A stretch of DNA of 64,000 nucleotides from Actinomycetales bacterium Actino_02 (GCA_001603275.1 LUYM01000014.1:1-64000), one strand, 5' to 3'; shown: positions 26,562 to 37,372, counted from the first letter of the stretch. Program-made: numbers and translations. Notes: generated by a model not told the origin, from the sequence alone.

Positions 26562-27379
26562 CCGAGAAGCGGCGGCGGCTGGCCTGGCTGCGTCCACCGA
26601 AGGCCGAACCCGGTGGCGTCATGTCGCTGGCCGATCATCTGCGCGAGTTGCGCTACCGCCTGGTGGTGTCGTCGCTGGCGATCGTCCTGGCTGCCTGCCT
26701 GGCTGCTGTCTGGTTCAACCAGCTCTACCTGCTGCTGATGCAGCCCTACCTTCGCGCCGTCGAGATCCTGAAGGACGCCGCGCCCAACCTCAACCCGACC
26801 ACGGTGATCAGTGGGGTCACCGCACCCTTCATCCTGGTGCTTCAGGTCAGCCTGATCGCCGGGCTGGTGGCGTCCAGTCCGATCTGGCTCTACCAGCTGT
26901 GGGCGTTCATCGCCCCGGCCCTGGTCGCCAAGGAGAAGCGCTATGCGCTGGCCTTCCTGGGTGCGGCCATTCCGTTGTTTCTGCTCGGCGTGGTGATCGG
27001 CTACCTGATCATGCCGCAGGGGATCTGGGTGATGCTGTCCTTCACCCCGGCCACCGTGCCGGTGACCAACCTGCTGGCCGTCGACGACTTCCTCAAACTC
27101 ACCATGCAGCTGATGGTGATCTTCGGATTGGGCTTCCTGATGCCGGTCGTGGTGGTCGGGGCGAACCTGATCGGCGTGGTGAGCGCGGCTCAGCTGGCCA
27201 AAGCGCGCAGCTACGTGATCTTCGGGACTTTCGTGTTCGGCGCGGTGGCGACGCCGTCGACCGATCCGTTCTCCATGCTTGCTCTGGCCCTACCGATGAT
27301 GGTTTTGTATCTCATCGCCGAGTTGATCTGCCGGATCCATGACCGCCGTAAGGCGAAAGAGACTGCTGAGGCCCACTGA
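26558..27379 (+). CDS. tatC: Sec-independent protein translocase TatC
   Basis: This 273-residue protein has six hydrophobic spans and forms the twin-arginine signal receptor. The signatures MSLADHLRELRYRLVVS and FIAPALVAKEKRYAL are typical, as is FGLGFLMPVVVV. The GTG start overlaps the stop of the TatA-like gene. The C-terminus is basic (RRKAKETAEAH). The next gene starts one base after its stop, so they are co-transcribed. Confidence 0.93.
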   Translation: MTEKRRRLAWLRPPKAEPGGVMSLADHLRELRYRLVVSSLAIVLAACLAAVWFNQLYLLLMQPYLRAVEILKDAAPNLNPTTVISGVTAPFILVLQVSLIAGLVASSPIWLYQLWAFIAPALVAKEKRYALAFLGAAIPLFLLGVVIGYLIMPQGIWVMLSFTPATVPVTNLLAVDDFLKLTMQLMVIFGLGFLMPVVVVGANLIGVVSAAQLAKARSYVIFGTFVFGAVATPSTDPFSMLALALPMMVLYLIAELICRIHDRRKAKETAEAH

Positions 27380-27380
27380 G

Positions 27381-28331
27381 ATGTCGTTGCATTACAACGG
27401 CGCCACCTTCACCCTCGTGGTGAACCCGTCCGCCGGGCGGGGCCGGGCCCGCAAGCTGCTGCCAAAGATCACCAGTGCGCTGGTGGCAGGACTGCCGCAG
27501 GTGCATCTGCGGGTCGTTCAGGCCACCACCTGGCAGGAGGCGCGGCTGCGCTGCATCGCGGCGGTTGAGCAGGCCCGTCCGCCACAGCCGGGGCAACCGC
27601 GCGACTCGCTGCTGGTGATGGGCGGGGACGGCATGATGCACCTCGGACTGAACGCGGCCGCGGGCACCGGGGTGCCACTCGGATTGATTCCGGCCGGCAG
27701 CGGCAACGACTTCTGCCGTGGCGTCGGCGTCCCGGTGGCGCCGATGGCCGCAGTGCGAACGATCATCGACTCGCACATCCGGCGAATCGATCTGATGTCG
27801 GCCACCGGAAACCTCGTCGACGGCGCCGAGCAGCGCTGGGTCGGATCGATCGTCTCCACCGGCTTCGACGGACGGGTGAACTACCGCACCAATCGGGCCA
27901 GCTTCAGCCTGGGCGGCCTGGTCTACGGCTGGGCCGCGCTGGCCGAACTGCACCGTTTCGAGCCGCTGCCATACCGCCTGATCATCGACGGGGTCCCGCG
28001 CGAGCAGACCGCCATGCTGATCGCCGTGGGCAATGCCGGCTGGTTCGGCGGCGGCATGCAGGGTTGCCCGAATGCCGACGTCACCGACGGGCTGCTCGAT
28101 CTCACCGTGGTGAACCCGGTCAGCCGGGCCACCCTGCTGCGGCTGCTGCCCTCGATGTACACGGGGAAGTTCATCAAGGACCCTGCCGTGGAGTTGCTGC
28201 GAGCCCGGGAGGTCGTCGTCGACGGCGACGGGCTGTATGCGATGGCCGACGGTGAGGAACTCGGCGACGTGCCGGTGACGCTGCGTGCGGTCAGCGACAT
28301 GCTCAGCGTCTACAGCCCGGTGGAGCCGTGA
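27381..28331 (+). CDS. Diacylglycerol kinase family lipid kinase
   Basis: This 316-residue protein has the DAGK catalytic domain: TLVVNPSAGRGRA at the start, the nucleotide loop VMGGDGMMHLGLNA, and GLIPAGSGNDFCRG. It would phosphorylate diacylglycerol, sphingoid bases or a related lipid at the membrane. The same gene lies between tatC and helY in other actinobacteria. I chose the ATG at 27381 because it is the first start after the tatC stop; an ATG at 27339 inside tatC is in frame but adds unrelated residues. Confidence 0.87.
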   Translation: MSLHYNGATFTLVVNPSAGRGRARKLLPKITSALVAGLPQVHLRVVQATTWQEARLRCIAAVEQARPPQPGQPRDSLLVMGGDGMMHLGLNAAAGTGVPLGLIPAGSGNDFCRGVGVPVAPMAAVRTIIDSHIRRIDLMSATGNLVDGAEQRWVGSIVSTGFDGRVNYRTNRASFSLGGLVYGWAALAELHRFEPLPYRLIIDGVPREQTAMLIAVGNAGWFGGGMQGCPNADVTDGLLDLTVVNPVSRATLLRLLPSMYTGKFIKDPAVELLRAREVVVDGDGLYAMADGEELGDVPVTLRAVSDMLSVYSPVEP

Positions 28332-31054
28332 GCGAACTCCTGGCCGAGTTCGGTGCCGGCTATAGCTTCGCTCTGGACGACTACCAGGTAACCGCCTGCA
28401 ACCATCTGATCAACGGTCGCGGGGTTCTGGTGGCGGCGCCCACCGGGGCGGGCAAAACCGTGGTGGGGGAGTTCGCGGTGCACCTGGCGCTCAGCCAAGG
28501 ACGCAAGTGCTTCTACACCACCCCGATCAAGGCGTTGAGCAATCAGAAGTACCACGATCTGGTCGACCGCTACGGATCGGACTCGGTGGGCCTGCTCACC
28601 GGCGACTCGACGATCAACGGCGAGGCGCCGGTCGTGGTGATGACCACCGAGGTGCTCCGCAACATGATCTATGCCGGGTCGTCCACCCTGGCCAACCTCG
28701 GGTTCGTGGTGATGGACGAGGTGCACTACCTGGCCGACCGGTTCCGGGGGGCGGTCTGGGAAGAGGTGATCATCTCCTTGGCACCATCGGTCCAGGTGGT
28801 GGCGCTGTCGGCGACGGTCAGCAACGCCGAGGAGTTCGGCGACTGGCTGTCCGAGGTCCGCGGCGGAGTCGAGGTGGTGGTCACCGAGCGGCGTCCGGTG
28901 CCGCTCTACCAGCACGTCATGGTCGGACGCCGGCTGCTGGAACTGTTCGCCGGCGATGAGGTGAACCCCGAGCTGACCCGGTTGGCCAAGGACGAAGCCC
29001 GCAGCCAACGCGACGATTCGCGACGGCCCCGCGGGCGATCCGGCAATGGCCGCAGCGCGACCAGTTACGGATCGGGACGCTACGGCGGCGCAGCCGCGAA
29101 GAAGCACCTGGAGGCCAGCCGGCATCTGGTGCCGCGCCGGGACGCCACCGTGGAGCGGCTGGCTGCCGAAGGGCTGCTGCCCGCGATCTTCTTCATCTTC
29201 TCCCGGCAAGGCTGCGACGTCGCCGTCGGCCAGTTGGCGGGGTCGCGCCTGCGGCTCACCAATGCGGTCGAGCGCCGCCAGCTGGCCGAGATCGCCGAGC
29301 GCCATGTGGGGTCGCTCAGTCGTTCCGACCTGGACGCTCTGGGCTACGACAGATTCCTGGCTGCGTTCACCGATGGCATTGCCGCCCACCACGCCGGACT
29401 GCTGCCCGCCTTCAAGGAGGCGGTCGAGGAGGCATTCTCGGCCGGGCTGGTGAAGGTGGTGTTCGCCACCGAGACCCTGGCCCTAGGCATCAACATGCCG
29501 GCCCGCAGCGTGGTTCTGGAGCGGTTGGTGAAGTACAACGGCGAGACTCACGCCGACATCACCGCCGGGGAGTTCACCCAGCTGACCGGACGGGCCGGAC
29601 GCCGCGGCATCGATGTCGAAGGCCACGCCGTGGTCTGTTGGCAACCCGGTCTCGACCCGCGGGCCGTGGCCGCACTGGCCTCCCGGCGCACCTACCCGCT
29701 GCGTTCGTCCTTCCAGCCGACCTACAACATGGCGGTGAACCTCGTCGGGACGGTTGGCCGAGAGCGAGCCAGGGGACTGCTGGAGCAATCCTTCGCCCAG
29801 TTCCAGTCCGACCGCTCCGTGGTCGGGCTGGCCCGGACGATCAGCTTGGCCAAGGATCGTGCGCGTGATGAGTGGACGGCGGCCGGCTGCCAGGGTGGCG
29901 ACGCCGAGGGCTACTTCCGGCTGCGCGCCCAGATCTCGGCTGCCGAAGCGGAGGCCGCGCGACTGCGGCGTTCCGATCGTCGTGCCGAGGCCATCGAGGT
30001 GTTGCGCAGCCTTCAGGTCGGCGACATCATCGACATCCCCGGCCGGCGGCACCGCGGCTGGGGAGTGGTGATCTCCGACGGTCTGGGGGCGGACGGGCCG
30101 GCTCCGATCGTCCTGACCGTCGATCGTCAGACCAAGCGACTGGGCGTCACCGACTTCCCCGAGCCTCCGGTGGTGGCCGCCCACATGAAGGTGCCCAAGC
30201 ACTTCGACCCGCGATCGACGACATTCCGCCGCAATCTGGCCTCGGCGCTGGAGGCGAAGTTGCGCCGCGAGCCGCCACAGGCGTCGGCGATGAGCGCTGA
30301 AGCCGATGCGGACGCGATGGTCAGGATTGCCGAGCTGCGGGCTGAGCTGCGCCGCCACCCGGTGCACGGCTGCGCCGACCGGGAGGAGCACGCCCGGCAC
30401 GCCGAGATGGCGCTGCGTCTGGAACGAGAGGCCGCCGGGGCGCAACAGCAGGTGGAGCGCCGGACCAACACCATCGCCGTCCGCTTCGACCGGATCTGCA
30501 GCGTGCTGGAGTCGCTGGGCTACCTCAGCGCCGATGGTGGCAACCACGTCACCGAACAGGGCCGGATGCTGTCGCGGATCTACTCCGAGCTGGATCTGGT
30601 CACCGCCGAGGCAGTCCGGGACGGCGTCTTCGCCGACCTCGATCCGGCCCAGCTGGCCGCGGTGGTCTCCAGCCTGGTGTTTGAAGCGCGCGGCGACCGC
30701 CGCCGGCCGGCGCGGCTGCCGGACCGGCGATCAGAGAGCGCACAGCAGCGATTGCGCGCCATTTGGCGGCAGGTCTGCCTGACCGAGCGTGACCACCGGC
30801 TGCCCAGCCATGACGAGCCGGAGATCGGCTTCGCCGAGTCGATTCATGCCTGGGTGAGCGGTGCAGAACTCGCCGAGGTGATGTACGAGTCCGACCTGAC
30901 GGCCGGCGACTTCGTCCGCTGGGCTCGACAGGTCGCCGACGCGCTGGGGCAACTGGCTGATGCCGCCGGGCCGGGACACCTGCGCACAACCTGCCGGAGT
31001 GCGATCGTTGCAATCCGGCGAGGTGTGGTGGACGCGGCTCCGCTGGAGGACTGA
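28328..31054 (+). CDS. helY: Ski2-like DEAD/DEAH-box helicase (HelY)
   Basis: This 908-residue superfamily 2 RNA/DNA helicase has motif I APTGAGKT (about 37-44), motif II DEVH (near 129), motif III LSATV, and motif VI QLTGRAGRRGID. A basic, Arg/Ser/Gly-rich insertion (about residues 222-265) interrupts the two RecA domains. The C-terminal half has the DSHCT-like region. It matches actinobacterial HelY, implicated in RNA turnover. The GTG start overlaps the upstream gene by 4 bp, and linkage with tatC is conserved. Confidence 0.9.
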   Translation: MSELLAEFGAGYSFALDDYQVTACNHLINGRGVLVAAPTGAGKTVVGEFAVHLALSQGRKCFYTTPIKALSNQKYHDLVDRYGSDSVGLLTGDSTINGEAPVVVMTTEVLRNMIYAGSSTLANLGFVVMDEVHYLADRFRGAVWEEVIISLAPSVQVVALSATVSNAEEFGDWLSEVRGGVEVVVTERRPVPLYQHVMVGRRLLELFAGDEVNPELTRLAKDEARSQRDDSRRPRGRSGNGRSATSYGSGRYGGAAAKKHLEASRHLVPRRDATVERLAAEGLLPAIFFIFSRQGCDVAVGQLAGSRLRLTNAVERRQLAEIAERHVGSLSRSDLDALGYDRFLAAFTDGIAAHHAGLLPAFKEAVEEAFSAGLVKVVFATETLALGINMPARSVVLERLVKYNGETHADITAGEFTQLTGRAGRRGIDVEGHAVVCWQPGLDPRAVAALASRRTYPLRSSFQPTYNMAVNLVGTVGRERARGLLEQSFAQFQSDRSVVGLARTISLAKDRARDEWTAAGCQGGDAEGYFRLRAQISAAEAEAARLRRSDRRAEAIEVLRSLQVGDIIDIPGRRHRGWGVVISDGLGADGPAPIVLTVDRQTKRLGVTDFPEPPVVAAHMKVPKHFDPRSTTFRRNLASALEAKLRREPPQASAMSAEADADAMVRIAELRAELRRHPVHGCADREEHARHAEMALRLEREAAGAQQQVERRTNTIAVRFDRICSVLESLGYLSADGGNHVTEQGRMLSRIYSELDLVTAEAVRDGVFADLDPAQLAAVVSSLVFEARGDRRRPARLPDRRSESAQQRLRAIWRQVCLTERDHRLPSHDEPEIGFAESIHAWVSGAELAEVMYESDLTAGDFVRWARQVADALGQLADAAGPGHLRTTCRSAIVAIRRGVVDAAPLED

Positions 31055-31084
31055 TCCTCGGTCATCGGCGGTCCCAGGCTTCGG

Positions 31085-31090
31085 TAGCCT
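31085..31090 (+). promoter_or_regulatory. -10 box (leaderless) of hisF
   Basis: TAGCCT is followed by six bases and the ATG at 31097. Confidence 0.5.
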
Positions 31091-31096
31091 GCTGCC

Positions 31097-31858
31097 ATGT
31101 CGCTAGCCATTCGGGTGATTCCCTGCCTCGACGTCCACGACGGACGGGTGGTGAAGGGGGTCAACTTCCGCAACCTGCGTGATGCCGGCGACCCCGTTGA
31201 GCTGGCGGCCGCCTACGGTGCCGACGGCGCCGACGAGTTGGTCTTCCTGGACATCTCCGCCTCCGCACAGGGGCGGGCCACGACCTACGAGACCGTCCAG
31301 CGCACCGCGGAAACGGTGTTCATTCCGCTGACCGTCGGCGGCGGCGTCCGAGGCGTCGAGGATGTCGACCGGCTGTTGCGGACCGGAGCGGACAAGGTCG
31401 GCATCAACACTGGGGCCATCACCCGTCCGCAAGCCATCGACGAGATCACTCGGCGATTCGGCAATCAGGTTGTCGTCTTGTCCTTGGACGCACGTCGCGA
31501 GGGAGGGCAGCCGTCCGGCTTCGGCGTCACGACTCACGGCGGCCGGACCAGCGCCGGGCTGGACGCACTGGCCTGGGTCCGGGAGGCGGTCGACCGGGGG
31601 GCCGGCGAGATCCTGCTCAACTCGATGGACGCCGACGGCACCACGGACGGCTTCGACTTGGAGCTGATCGCAGCGGTCAAGGACGCGGTCTCGGTTCCGG
31701 TGATTGCCTCCGGCGGTGCCGGCACCGCCGACCACTTCGTCGCGGCGGCTCGAGCCGGAGCAGACGCGCTCCTGGCCGCCAGTGTCTTTCACTACCAGAC
31801 CTTGACCATCCCTGAAGTGAAGAAAGCCCTGGCCGGCGCCGGATTCGCCGTACGCTGA
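31097..31858 (+). CDS. hisF: Imidazole glycerol phosphate synthase cyclase subunit
   Basis: This 253-residue TIM barrel makes imidazole glycerol phosphate in histidine synthesis together with HisH. Catalytic aspartates are recognisable in [15 protein letters not shown] (near 11) and [10 protein letters not shown]. The phosphate loops GGGVRG and ASGGAG are intact. The length is standard. No other his biosynthetic gene adjoins it; the HisC-type gene at 52.4 kb is the only other possible histidine gene. It is probably transcribed as a leaderless message. Confidence 0.95.
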   Translation: MSLAIRVIPCLDVHDGRVVKGVNFRNLRDAGDPVELAAAYGADGADELVFLDISASAQGRATTYETVQRTAETVFIPLTVGGGVRGVEDVDRLLRTGADKVGINTGAITRPQAIDEITRRFGNQVVVLSLDARREGGQPSGFGVTTHGGRTSAGLDALAWVREAVDRGAGEILLNSMDADGTTDGFDLELIAAVKDAVSVPVIASGGAGTADHFVAAARAGADALLAASVFHYQTLTIPEVKKALAGAGFAVR

Positions 31859-31863
31859 TCGGC

Positions 31864-32262
31864 ATGGATTGCCTGTTCTGCGCCATCATCGACGGCGACA
31901 TTCCGTCTCGGCAGGTCTACGCCGATGACACGGCCGTCGCCTTCCTCGACATCAACCCGCTGCATCGCGGACACACCCTGGTCGTCCCACGACTGCACGT
32001 CAGCGACGTCCTGGCAGATCCGGAGACGCTCAGCCTGATCGCGCCGGCGATCCAGCGCACCGGACGCCTGCTGGTTGAGCGGCTCGGCGCCGACGGGATG
32101 AACCTGCTGGTGAACTCCGGAGCCGTCGCCGGCCAAGAGGTCTTTCACCTGCACGTCCATCTGATCCCGCGCTATGCGGACAACCCGGGCATGCGTGGCC
32201 TGCTGCAGCGCAGCCCGGCAGCCGACCTGGACGAGGTGCAGCGCCAGATCGTGGGCAGCTAG
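31864..32262 (+). CDS. HIT family nucleotide hydrolase
   Basis: This 132-residue histidine-triad protein carries the HLHVH motif with histidines near 95, 97 and 99, and the CxxC pair at the N-terminus (DCLFCAI) that binds zinc in many members. It probably hydrolyses adenosine phosphoramidates or dinucleoside polyphosphates. TACGCT, overlapping the hisF stop, lies seven bases before the ATG, so it may have its own leaderless promoter. Its TAG is directly followed by the reversed TAG of the convergent SpoIID gene. Confidence 0.88.
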   Translation: MDCLFCAIIDGDIPSRQVYADDTAVAFLDINPLHRGHTLVVPRLHVSDVLADPETLSLIAPAIQRTGRLLVERLGADGMNLLVNSGAVAGQEVFHLHVHLIPRYADNPGMRGLLQRSPAADLDEVQRQIVGS

Positions 32263-33543
32263 CTACTTCTTGGTGCTGGTGGTCGTGGTCGGCGGGGCCG
32301 GAGTGGACACCGTGAACAGCGTCTCGCGCAGCCCGAACTTCGATTTGAACGAGCTTCCGGATACGGTCACCGACGTCTTGGTGCCGGTGATCTTGATGCT
32401 GGCCACTCGTCCGCCGAAGGGCTCACCGCCGGTGCGGCTCAGCACCTGGATGCTCTTCAGCGTTCCAATGGTGGGATAGGCCTTCTGCACCGTGCTGCTG
32501 CTCAGCGTCTTGGTCCAGGCCGACGTCCACGAACTCACCGAGCTGAGGTAGGCCTCGTTCGGGTCGAGTTTGGACACCTGGTAGGCCAGGCTGCTGGCTG
32601 CCGTGAGGCCACCGTTGGAGCTGGTGTACTCGGTCAAGGCCAGCGAGCCGCGGTAGGTGAGCACCTTGCCCGCGGTCGCACTGATCGCGGCGTCGGATTG
32701 TGCTGCACGCCCGGAGTTGTCCTTGTAGACCTGGCAGGCCGATGTGTCACACAGGTCGTAGAGGGCCGTGGACGGCCGGGTCGAGCGCAGCCGGGCCGCA
32801 TACGTGCGCGCTGCCACACTCTGCGCCTTCAGCGCCTCAAGGCCCTTGTTGGAAGTCGTTCCCCAACCGGCGGGCATCTCCGAGGGCACCACCGAGCGCA
32901 GATAGGTCTCCATCGGAACGTAGTTGACGATCAGCGCACGGGACCCGCTGAACCGGAAGGCCAGTCGCCCTGAGTAGGTGCGCACCGACCCGCCGGGCAT
33001 TGCGAGCTTCACGGCCCCGGTCGAGGGGTTGGACACCGACCACACGCGCTTCGGGTCCAGCTTGGTCTTGTAGGTCACCCAGGAGCCGCTGGTCGACTTG
33101 TAGGTGAGCACGCGACCGGAGGAGGTGCGGGAAATCCGCCAGAACTTGTACTTGCTGCCGGTCGGGACGGTGAGCGTCACCCCGGCGGAGTCGCTGACCT
33201 GAACGCCGGGGTCGACTGGGAAGTGCAGCCGGTTGTCGTTGTCGGCGCTGATCAGTACCCGGACGGTGTCGCCCCCGGTGACGTCACTGACGCTCGTCCC
33301 CGGGTAGTAGAAGCTGAGGATGTCGGTGAAGCTCTTGCCCTGCTTGGCCGCACCGTACGCCCCGTACTGCGACATGCCGCGGCCATGACCCCAACCCGCT
33401 CCGGTGATGGTGATGGTGGAGTTGTTGGGCGTGACGGCATCGTCGGCCTGGGCGGCCGGTGCGGCAGTGGCGGCAATCACCAGTGCGGTTCCTGCGCTGA
33501 GCAGGATCCTTGCGATGGCGGTGCTACGGCTGGTCGGGGGCAT
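32263..33543 (-). CDS. Secreted SpoIID/LytB domain protein
   Basis: This 426-residue exported protein has a signal peptide ending APAAQA near residue 33. SpoIID/LytB features include GAGWGHGRGMSQYGAYGAA at the N-terminus and YVPMETYLRSVVPSEMPAGW with LKAQSVAARTYA in the middle. Such proteins act on glycan strands of the cell wall or enhance amidases. The C-terminal 130 residues look like a beta-rich wall or substrate binding extension, and a short Thr-rich tail (PPTTTTSTKK) ends the protein. It stands alone and converges on the HIT gene with no spacer. Confidence 0.85.
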   Translation of the reverse strand: MPPTSRSTAIARILLSAGTALVIAATAAPAAQADDAVTPNNSTITITGAGWGHGRGMSQYGAYGAAKQGKSFTDILSFYYPGTSVSDVTGGDTVRVLISADNDNRLHFPVDPGVQVSDSAGVTLTVPTGSKYKFWRISRTSSGRVLTYKSTSGSWVTYKTKLDPKRVWSVSNPSTGAVKLAMPGGSVRTYSGRLAFRFSGSRALIVNYVPMETYLRSVVPSEMPAGWGTTSNKGLEALKAQSVAARTYAARLRSTRPSTALYDLCDTSACQVYKDNSGRAAQSDAAISATAGKVLTYRGSLALTEYTSSNGGLTAASSLAYQVSKLDPNEAYLSSVSSWTSAWTKTLSSSTVQKAYPTIGTLKSIQVLSRTGGEPFGGRVASIKITGTKTSVTVSGSSFKSKFGLRETLFTVSTPAPPTTTTSTKK

Positions 33544-33710
33544 GGGGGGTCCCTTTCGGTGGCTTTCGCTACGGCATTCATCGTCACCCGCGAGTCCGTC
33601 GGGGTGCCAGCTCAGAGCGGGTATCCACAGCAGATTGGCTGCGAAGTCGAAGGCAGGGGTTGAGCCTTCGGGTTCAACGGCTCAGCATGTGGGACGTCGG
33701 CGTGCGAAGT

Positions 33711-33739
33711 TTGACACAGGCGGCGACGGCCGGGAGTCT
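33711..33739 (+). promoter_or_regulatory. Promoter of the ilvBNC operon
   Basis: TTGACA at 33711-33716 is separated by 17 bases from GAGTCT (33734-33739), a weak -10 with the key A and T. Six bases further the leader peptide GTG begins, so transcription would start at the leader start codon. The 167 bases upstream, back to the SpoIID start, show nothing I can name. Confidence 0.6.
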
Positions 33740-33745
33740 TGACGT

Positions 33746-33787
33746 GTGCGGAAGAACATCCTCGTAGTTAGTCAGCGTGTCGGCTGA
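33746..33787 (+). CDS. ilvL: ilv operon leader peptide
   Basis: This 13-codon reading frame encodes MRKNILVVSQRVG, with the run Ile-Leu-Val-Val at residues 5-8 and another Val at 12. A run of all three branched-chain amino acids before an attenuator is the hallmark of ribosome-mediated control. It starts with GTG at the predicted transcription start. Its last four codons form the left arm of the first RNA hairpin, so ribosome stalling at the Ile-Leu-Val-Val codons would change the folding. Confidence 0.85.
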   Translation: MRKNILVVSQRVG

Positions 33788-33809
33788 GTCCACCCAGACC
33801 CGACACGCT
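33774..33809 (+). promoter_or_regulatory. First attenuator hairpin of the ilv leader
   Basis: AGCGTGTCGG (33774-33783) pairs perfectly with CCGACACGCT (33800-33809). The left arm lies inside the leader peptide codons. It would act as the pause or protector stem: GCTGA at 33783-33787 can instead pair with TCAGC at 33822-33826, which would disrupt the upper part of the terminator. Confidence 0.7.
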
Positions 33810-33841
33810 CCCTCGCCTGCGTCAGCAGCGGGGGTTTTTTT
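33810..33841 (+). terminator. Rho-independent attenuator of ilvBNC
   Basis: CCCTCGC pairs with GCGGGGG (one wobble), topped by TGC/GCA and a GTCA loop with one bulged C. Seven consecutive T residues (33835-33841) follow directly. It ends 42 bases before the ilvB start, exactly where an attenuator should be. It is the only strong T-tract terminator I saw in the window. Confidence 0.85.
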
Positions 33842-33883
33842 CTGCTCACATTGCATCTAGACGGACCGAGAATTGAGGTAGAG

Positions 33884-35629
33884 ATGGCCGAGGAGTCACC
33901 ACAGATCTTGACCGGAGCTCAGGCGCTGGTGGAGTCGTTGGAGCGGGTCGGCGTCGAAGTAATCTTCGGCATTCCCGGTGGCTCGATTCTGCCGGCCTAC
34001 GATCCGCTGTACGACTCGAAGATTCGGCACATCCTGGTCCGCCACGAGCAGGGTGCCGGACACGCAGCCGAAGGCTATGCGCAGGTCACCGGGAAGGTCG
34101 GGGTGTGCATGGCGACCTCGGGCCCGGGCGCGACCAACCTGGTCACCGCCATCGGCGACGCCTACATGGACTCGGTGCCCATGGTGGCCATCACCGGTCA
34201 GGTGGCGAGCCGGGCGATTGGTACTGACGCCTTCCAAGAGGCGGATATTCGGGGCATCACCTTCCCGATCACCAAGCACAGTTTCCTGATCACCGATCCC
34301 ACCGAAATCCCGCATGCAATCGTGGCGGCCTTCCATCTGGCCAGCACCGGACGTCCGGGCCCGGTCTTGGTCGACATCGCCAAGGACGCACTGGCGACGG
34401 CGGCTCCGTTCACCTGGCCGACCGAGCTTGATCTGCCGGGGTATCACCCGATCACCAAGCCTCACGGCAAGCAGATTCGAGAGGCTGCCCGGTTGATCGC
34501 CGAAGCCCAACGTCCGGTGATCTATCTCGGTGGTGGGGTGAACCGTGCCCGGGCCTGGGATCAGGTGACCGAACTCGTCCGGCTCACCGGAATCCCAGTG
34601 GTGACCACGCTGATGGCTCGCGGCGCCTTCCCGGATAGCCATGAGCTGAACCTGGGCATGCCCGGCATGCACGGCACGGTGGCTGCCGTCGGGGCGCTGC
34701 AGCGCTCCGACCTGCTGATCACTCTCGGGGCCCGCTTCGACGACCGGGTGACCGGCAAGCTGGACTCGTTCGCGCCCGATGCCAAGGTGATTCACGCCGA
34801 TATTGATCCGGCCGAGATCAGCAAGAACCGGGTGGCGGACGTCCCGATCGTCGGCGACCTCGCCGAGGTGATGGTCGAGCTCAACCAGGTGCTGGCCGAC
34901 ACCGACCTGCCCACCTACGCCGAATGGGTGCACCAGGTGACCGAGTGGAAGCGTCGCTACCCGACCGGGGACACTGAGCCGGTCAGCGACGGTCTGCTCA
35001 GCCCGGAGTACGTGATCAAGCGGATCGGTGAGATCGCCGGCCCCGAGGCCACCTTCGTGGCCGGGGTGGGCCAGCATCAGATGTGGTCGGCCCATCTCCT
35101 GCCGCACGAGCGTCCGACCAAGTTCCTCAACTCCGGTGGGGCCGGCACCATGGGCTACTGCGTGCCCGCAGCAATGGGCGCCAAGGTCGGCCGACCCGAG
35201 GACGTCGTCTGGGGGATCGACGGCGACGGCTGCTTTCAGATGACCAATCAGGAACTGGTCACCTGCGCGCTGGAGGGCATTCCGATCAAGATCGCGGTGA
35301 TCAACAACCGCAGCCTGGGCATGGTCCGCCAGTGGCAGACCCTGTTTTACGGGGAGCGGTACTCCAACACCAACCTGAAGACTCACCTGGTGCCGGACTT
35401 CCCGAAGCTGGCCGAGGCGATGGGCGCAGTCGGCCTGCGGGCCGAAAACCTGGAGGAAGTTGATCAGGTGATCAACCAGGCCATGGCGATCAATGACCGC
35501 CCCGTGGTGGTCGAGTTCGTGGTGCACAAGGACGCGATGGTCTGGCCGATGGTTGCGGCTGGCACCAGCAACGACGAGATCAAGATCGCCCGCGGCCTGG
35601 CTCCGCAGTGGGAAGAGGAGGAACTGTGA
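33884..35629 (+). CDS. ilvB: Acetolactate synthase, large (catalytic) subunit
   Basis: This 581-residue thiamine-diphosphate enzyme condenses pyruvate with pyruvate or 2-oxobutyrate, the first common step to valine, leucine and isoleucine. The catalytic Glu is in [14 protein letters not shown] (near 55). The ThDP/Mg motif is [14 protein letters not shown] (about 445-460), and [13 protein letters not shown] and the FAD-binding centre are also recognisable. The ATG at 33884 is chosen for its TGAGGTAG ribosome binding site; an in-frame earlier start at 33851 lies within the leader. The ilvN GTG overlaps its stop. Confidence 0.95.
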   Translation: MAEESPQILTGAQALVESLERVGVEVIFGIPGGSILPAYDPLYDSKIRHILVRHEQGAGHAAEGYAQVTGKVGVCMATSGPGATNLVTAIGDAYMDSVPMVAITGQVASRAIGTDAFQEADIRGITFPITKHSFLITDPTEIPHAIVAAFHLASTGRPGPVLVDIAKDALATAAPFTWPTELDLPGYHPITKPHGKQIREAARLIAEAQRPVIYLGGGVNRARAWDQVTELVRLTGIPVVTTLMARGAFPDSHELNLGMPGMHGTVAAVGALQRSDLLITLGARFDDRVTGKLDSFAPDAKVIHADIDPAEISKNRVADVPIVGDLAEVMVELNQVLADTDLPTYAEWVHQVTEWKRRYPTGDTEPVSDGLLSPEYVIKRIGEIAGPEATFVAGVGQHQMWSAHLLPHERPTKFLNSGGAGTMGYCVPAAMGAKVGRPEDVVWGIDGDGCFQMTNQELVTCALEGIPIKIAVINNRSLGMVRQWQTLFYGERYSNTNLKTHLVPDFPKLAEAMGAVGLRAENLEEVDQVINQAMAINDRPVVVEFVVHKDAMVWPMVAAGTSNDEIKIARGLAPQWEEEEL

Positions 35630-36168
35630 ACAAGCACACCCTGAGCGTCCTGGTGGAGAACAAGCCGGGCGTGCTGGCTCGGATCTCCGGACTGTTCGCA
35701 CGGCGCGGCTACAACATCGAGTCGCTGGCCGTGGGGCCGACCGAGGAGCCGGATCTGTCCCGGATCACCGTCCAAGTGGCGGTAGACAGCCAGCTGGTGC
35801 TCGAGCAGATCGTCAAGCAGCTGAACAAGCTGATTGAGGTGATCAAGATCGTCGAGCTCGAGGACGGCGCGTCGGTGGGTCGCGAGCTGATGCTGATCAA
35901 GGTGAAGGCCGATCCGGCTACTCGTAGCCAGATCATCGAGATCGTCCAGCTGTTCCGGGGCAAGACCGTCGATGTTCACAATGACTCGATGACCATCGAG
36001 GCCACCGGTTCACCTGACAAACTTGAGGCACTGCTGGAGATGCTCAAGCCCTACGGAGTGCGGGAGCTGGTTCAGTCCGGCTTGGTCGCTCTCGGTCGCG
36101 GCGGCCGGTCCCTGGCTGATCGTGCGAAGATCGACAAGACTCGTCCGGCTGCGCGGCTGGCGAACTAG
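35626..36168 (+). CDS. ilvN: Acetolactate synthase, small (regulatory) subunit
   Basis: This 180-residue ACT-domain protein gives valine feedback control to IlvB. The start [30 protein letters not shown] is the classic IlvN/IlvH ACT signature, and the C-terminal domain contains the FRGKTVDV stretch. The GTG at 35626 overlaps the ilvB stop and has GAGGAGG five to seven bases upstream. ilvC follows after 22 bp. Confidence 0.93.
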   Translation: MNKHTLSVLVENKPGVLARISGLFARRGYNIESLAVGPTEEPDLSRITVQVAVDSQLVLEQIVKQLNKLIEVIKIVELEDGASVGRELMLIKVKADPATRSQIIEIVQLFRGKTVDVHNDSMTIEATGSPDKLEALLEMLKPYGVRELVQSGLVALGRGGRSLADRAKIDKTRPAARLAN

Positions 36169-36178
36169 GAAGTAGTGA

Positions 36179-37219
<1,041 letters not shown>

Positions 37220-37233
37220 GCCGCGTCCGACTC

Positions 37234-37269
37234 AACAGCGCGTCGCACCTTCGGGTGCGGCGCGCTGTT
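37234..37269 (+). terminator. Hairpin terminator of ilvBNC
   Basis: A 16-bp stem (one G-U pair) closes on a TTCG tetraloop, starting 15 bases after the ilvC stop. There is no T-run, as for the hairpin at the left edge of the window. Most of the rest of the 349-bp gap to the next gene holds only the first 58-bp palindromic repeat. Confidence 0.7.
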
Positions 37270-37372
37270 GGCTTTCGGGGTCGGCCGCGGTGTTCCCGCT
37301 GGCCGCTCCGGGTCGCACCTGGCTGCTGCTCGGGTGGCTGCTCGGGTGGGCCACCTCGTCCTCACCGTTCGC

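Noticed and set aside
33544-33710. Additional gene or regulatory RNA between the SpoIID gene and the ilv promoter
   Set aside because: Open frames there are short and lack convincing starts, and the inverted repeats (for example GTTGA/TCAAC) are too small to stand out.
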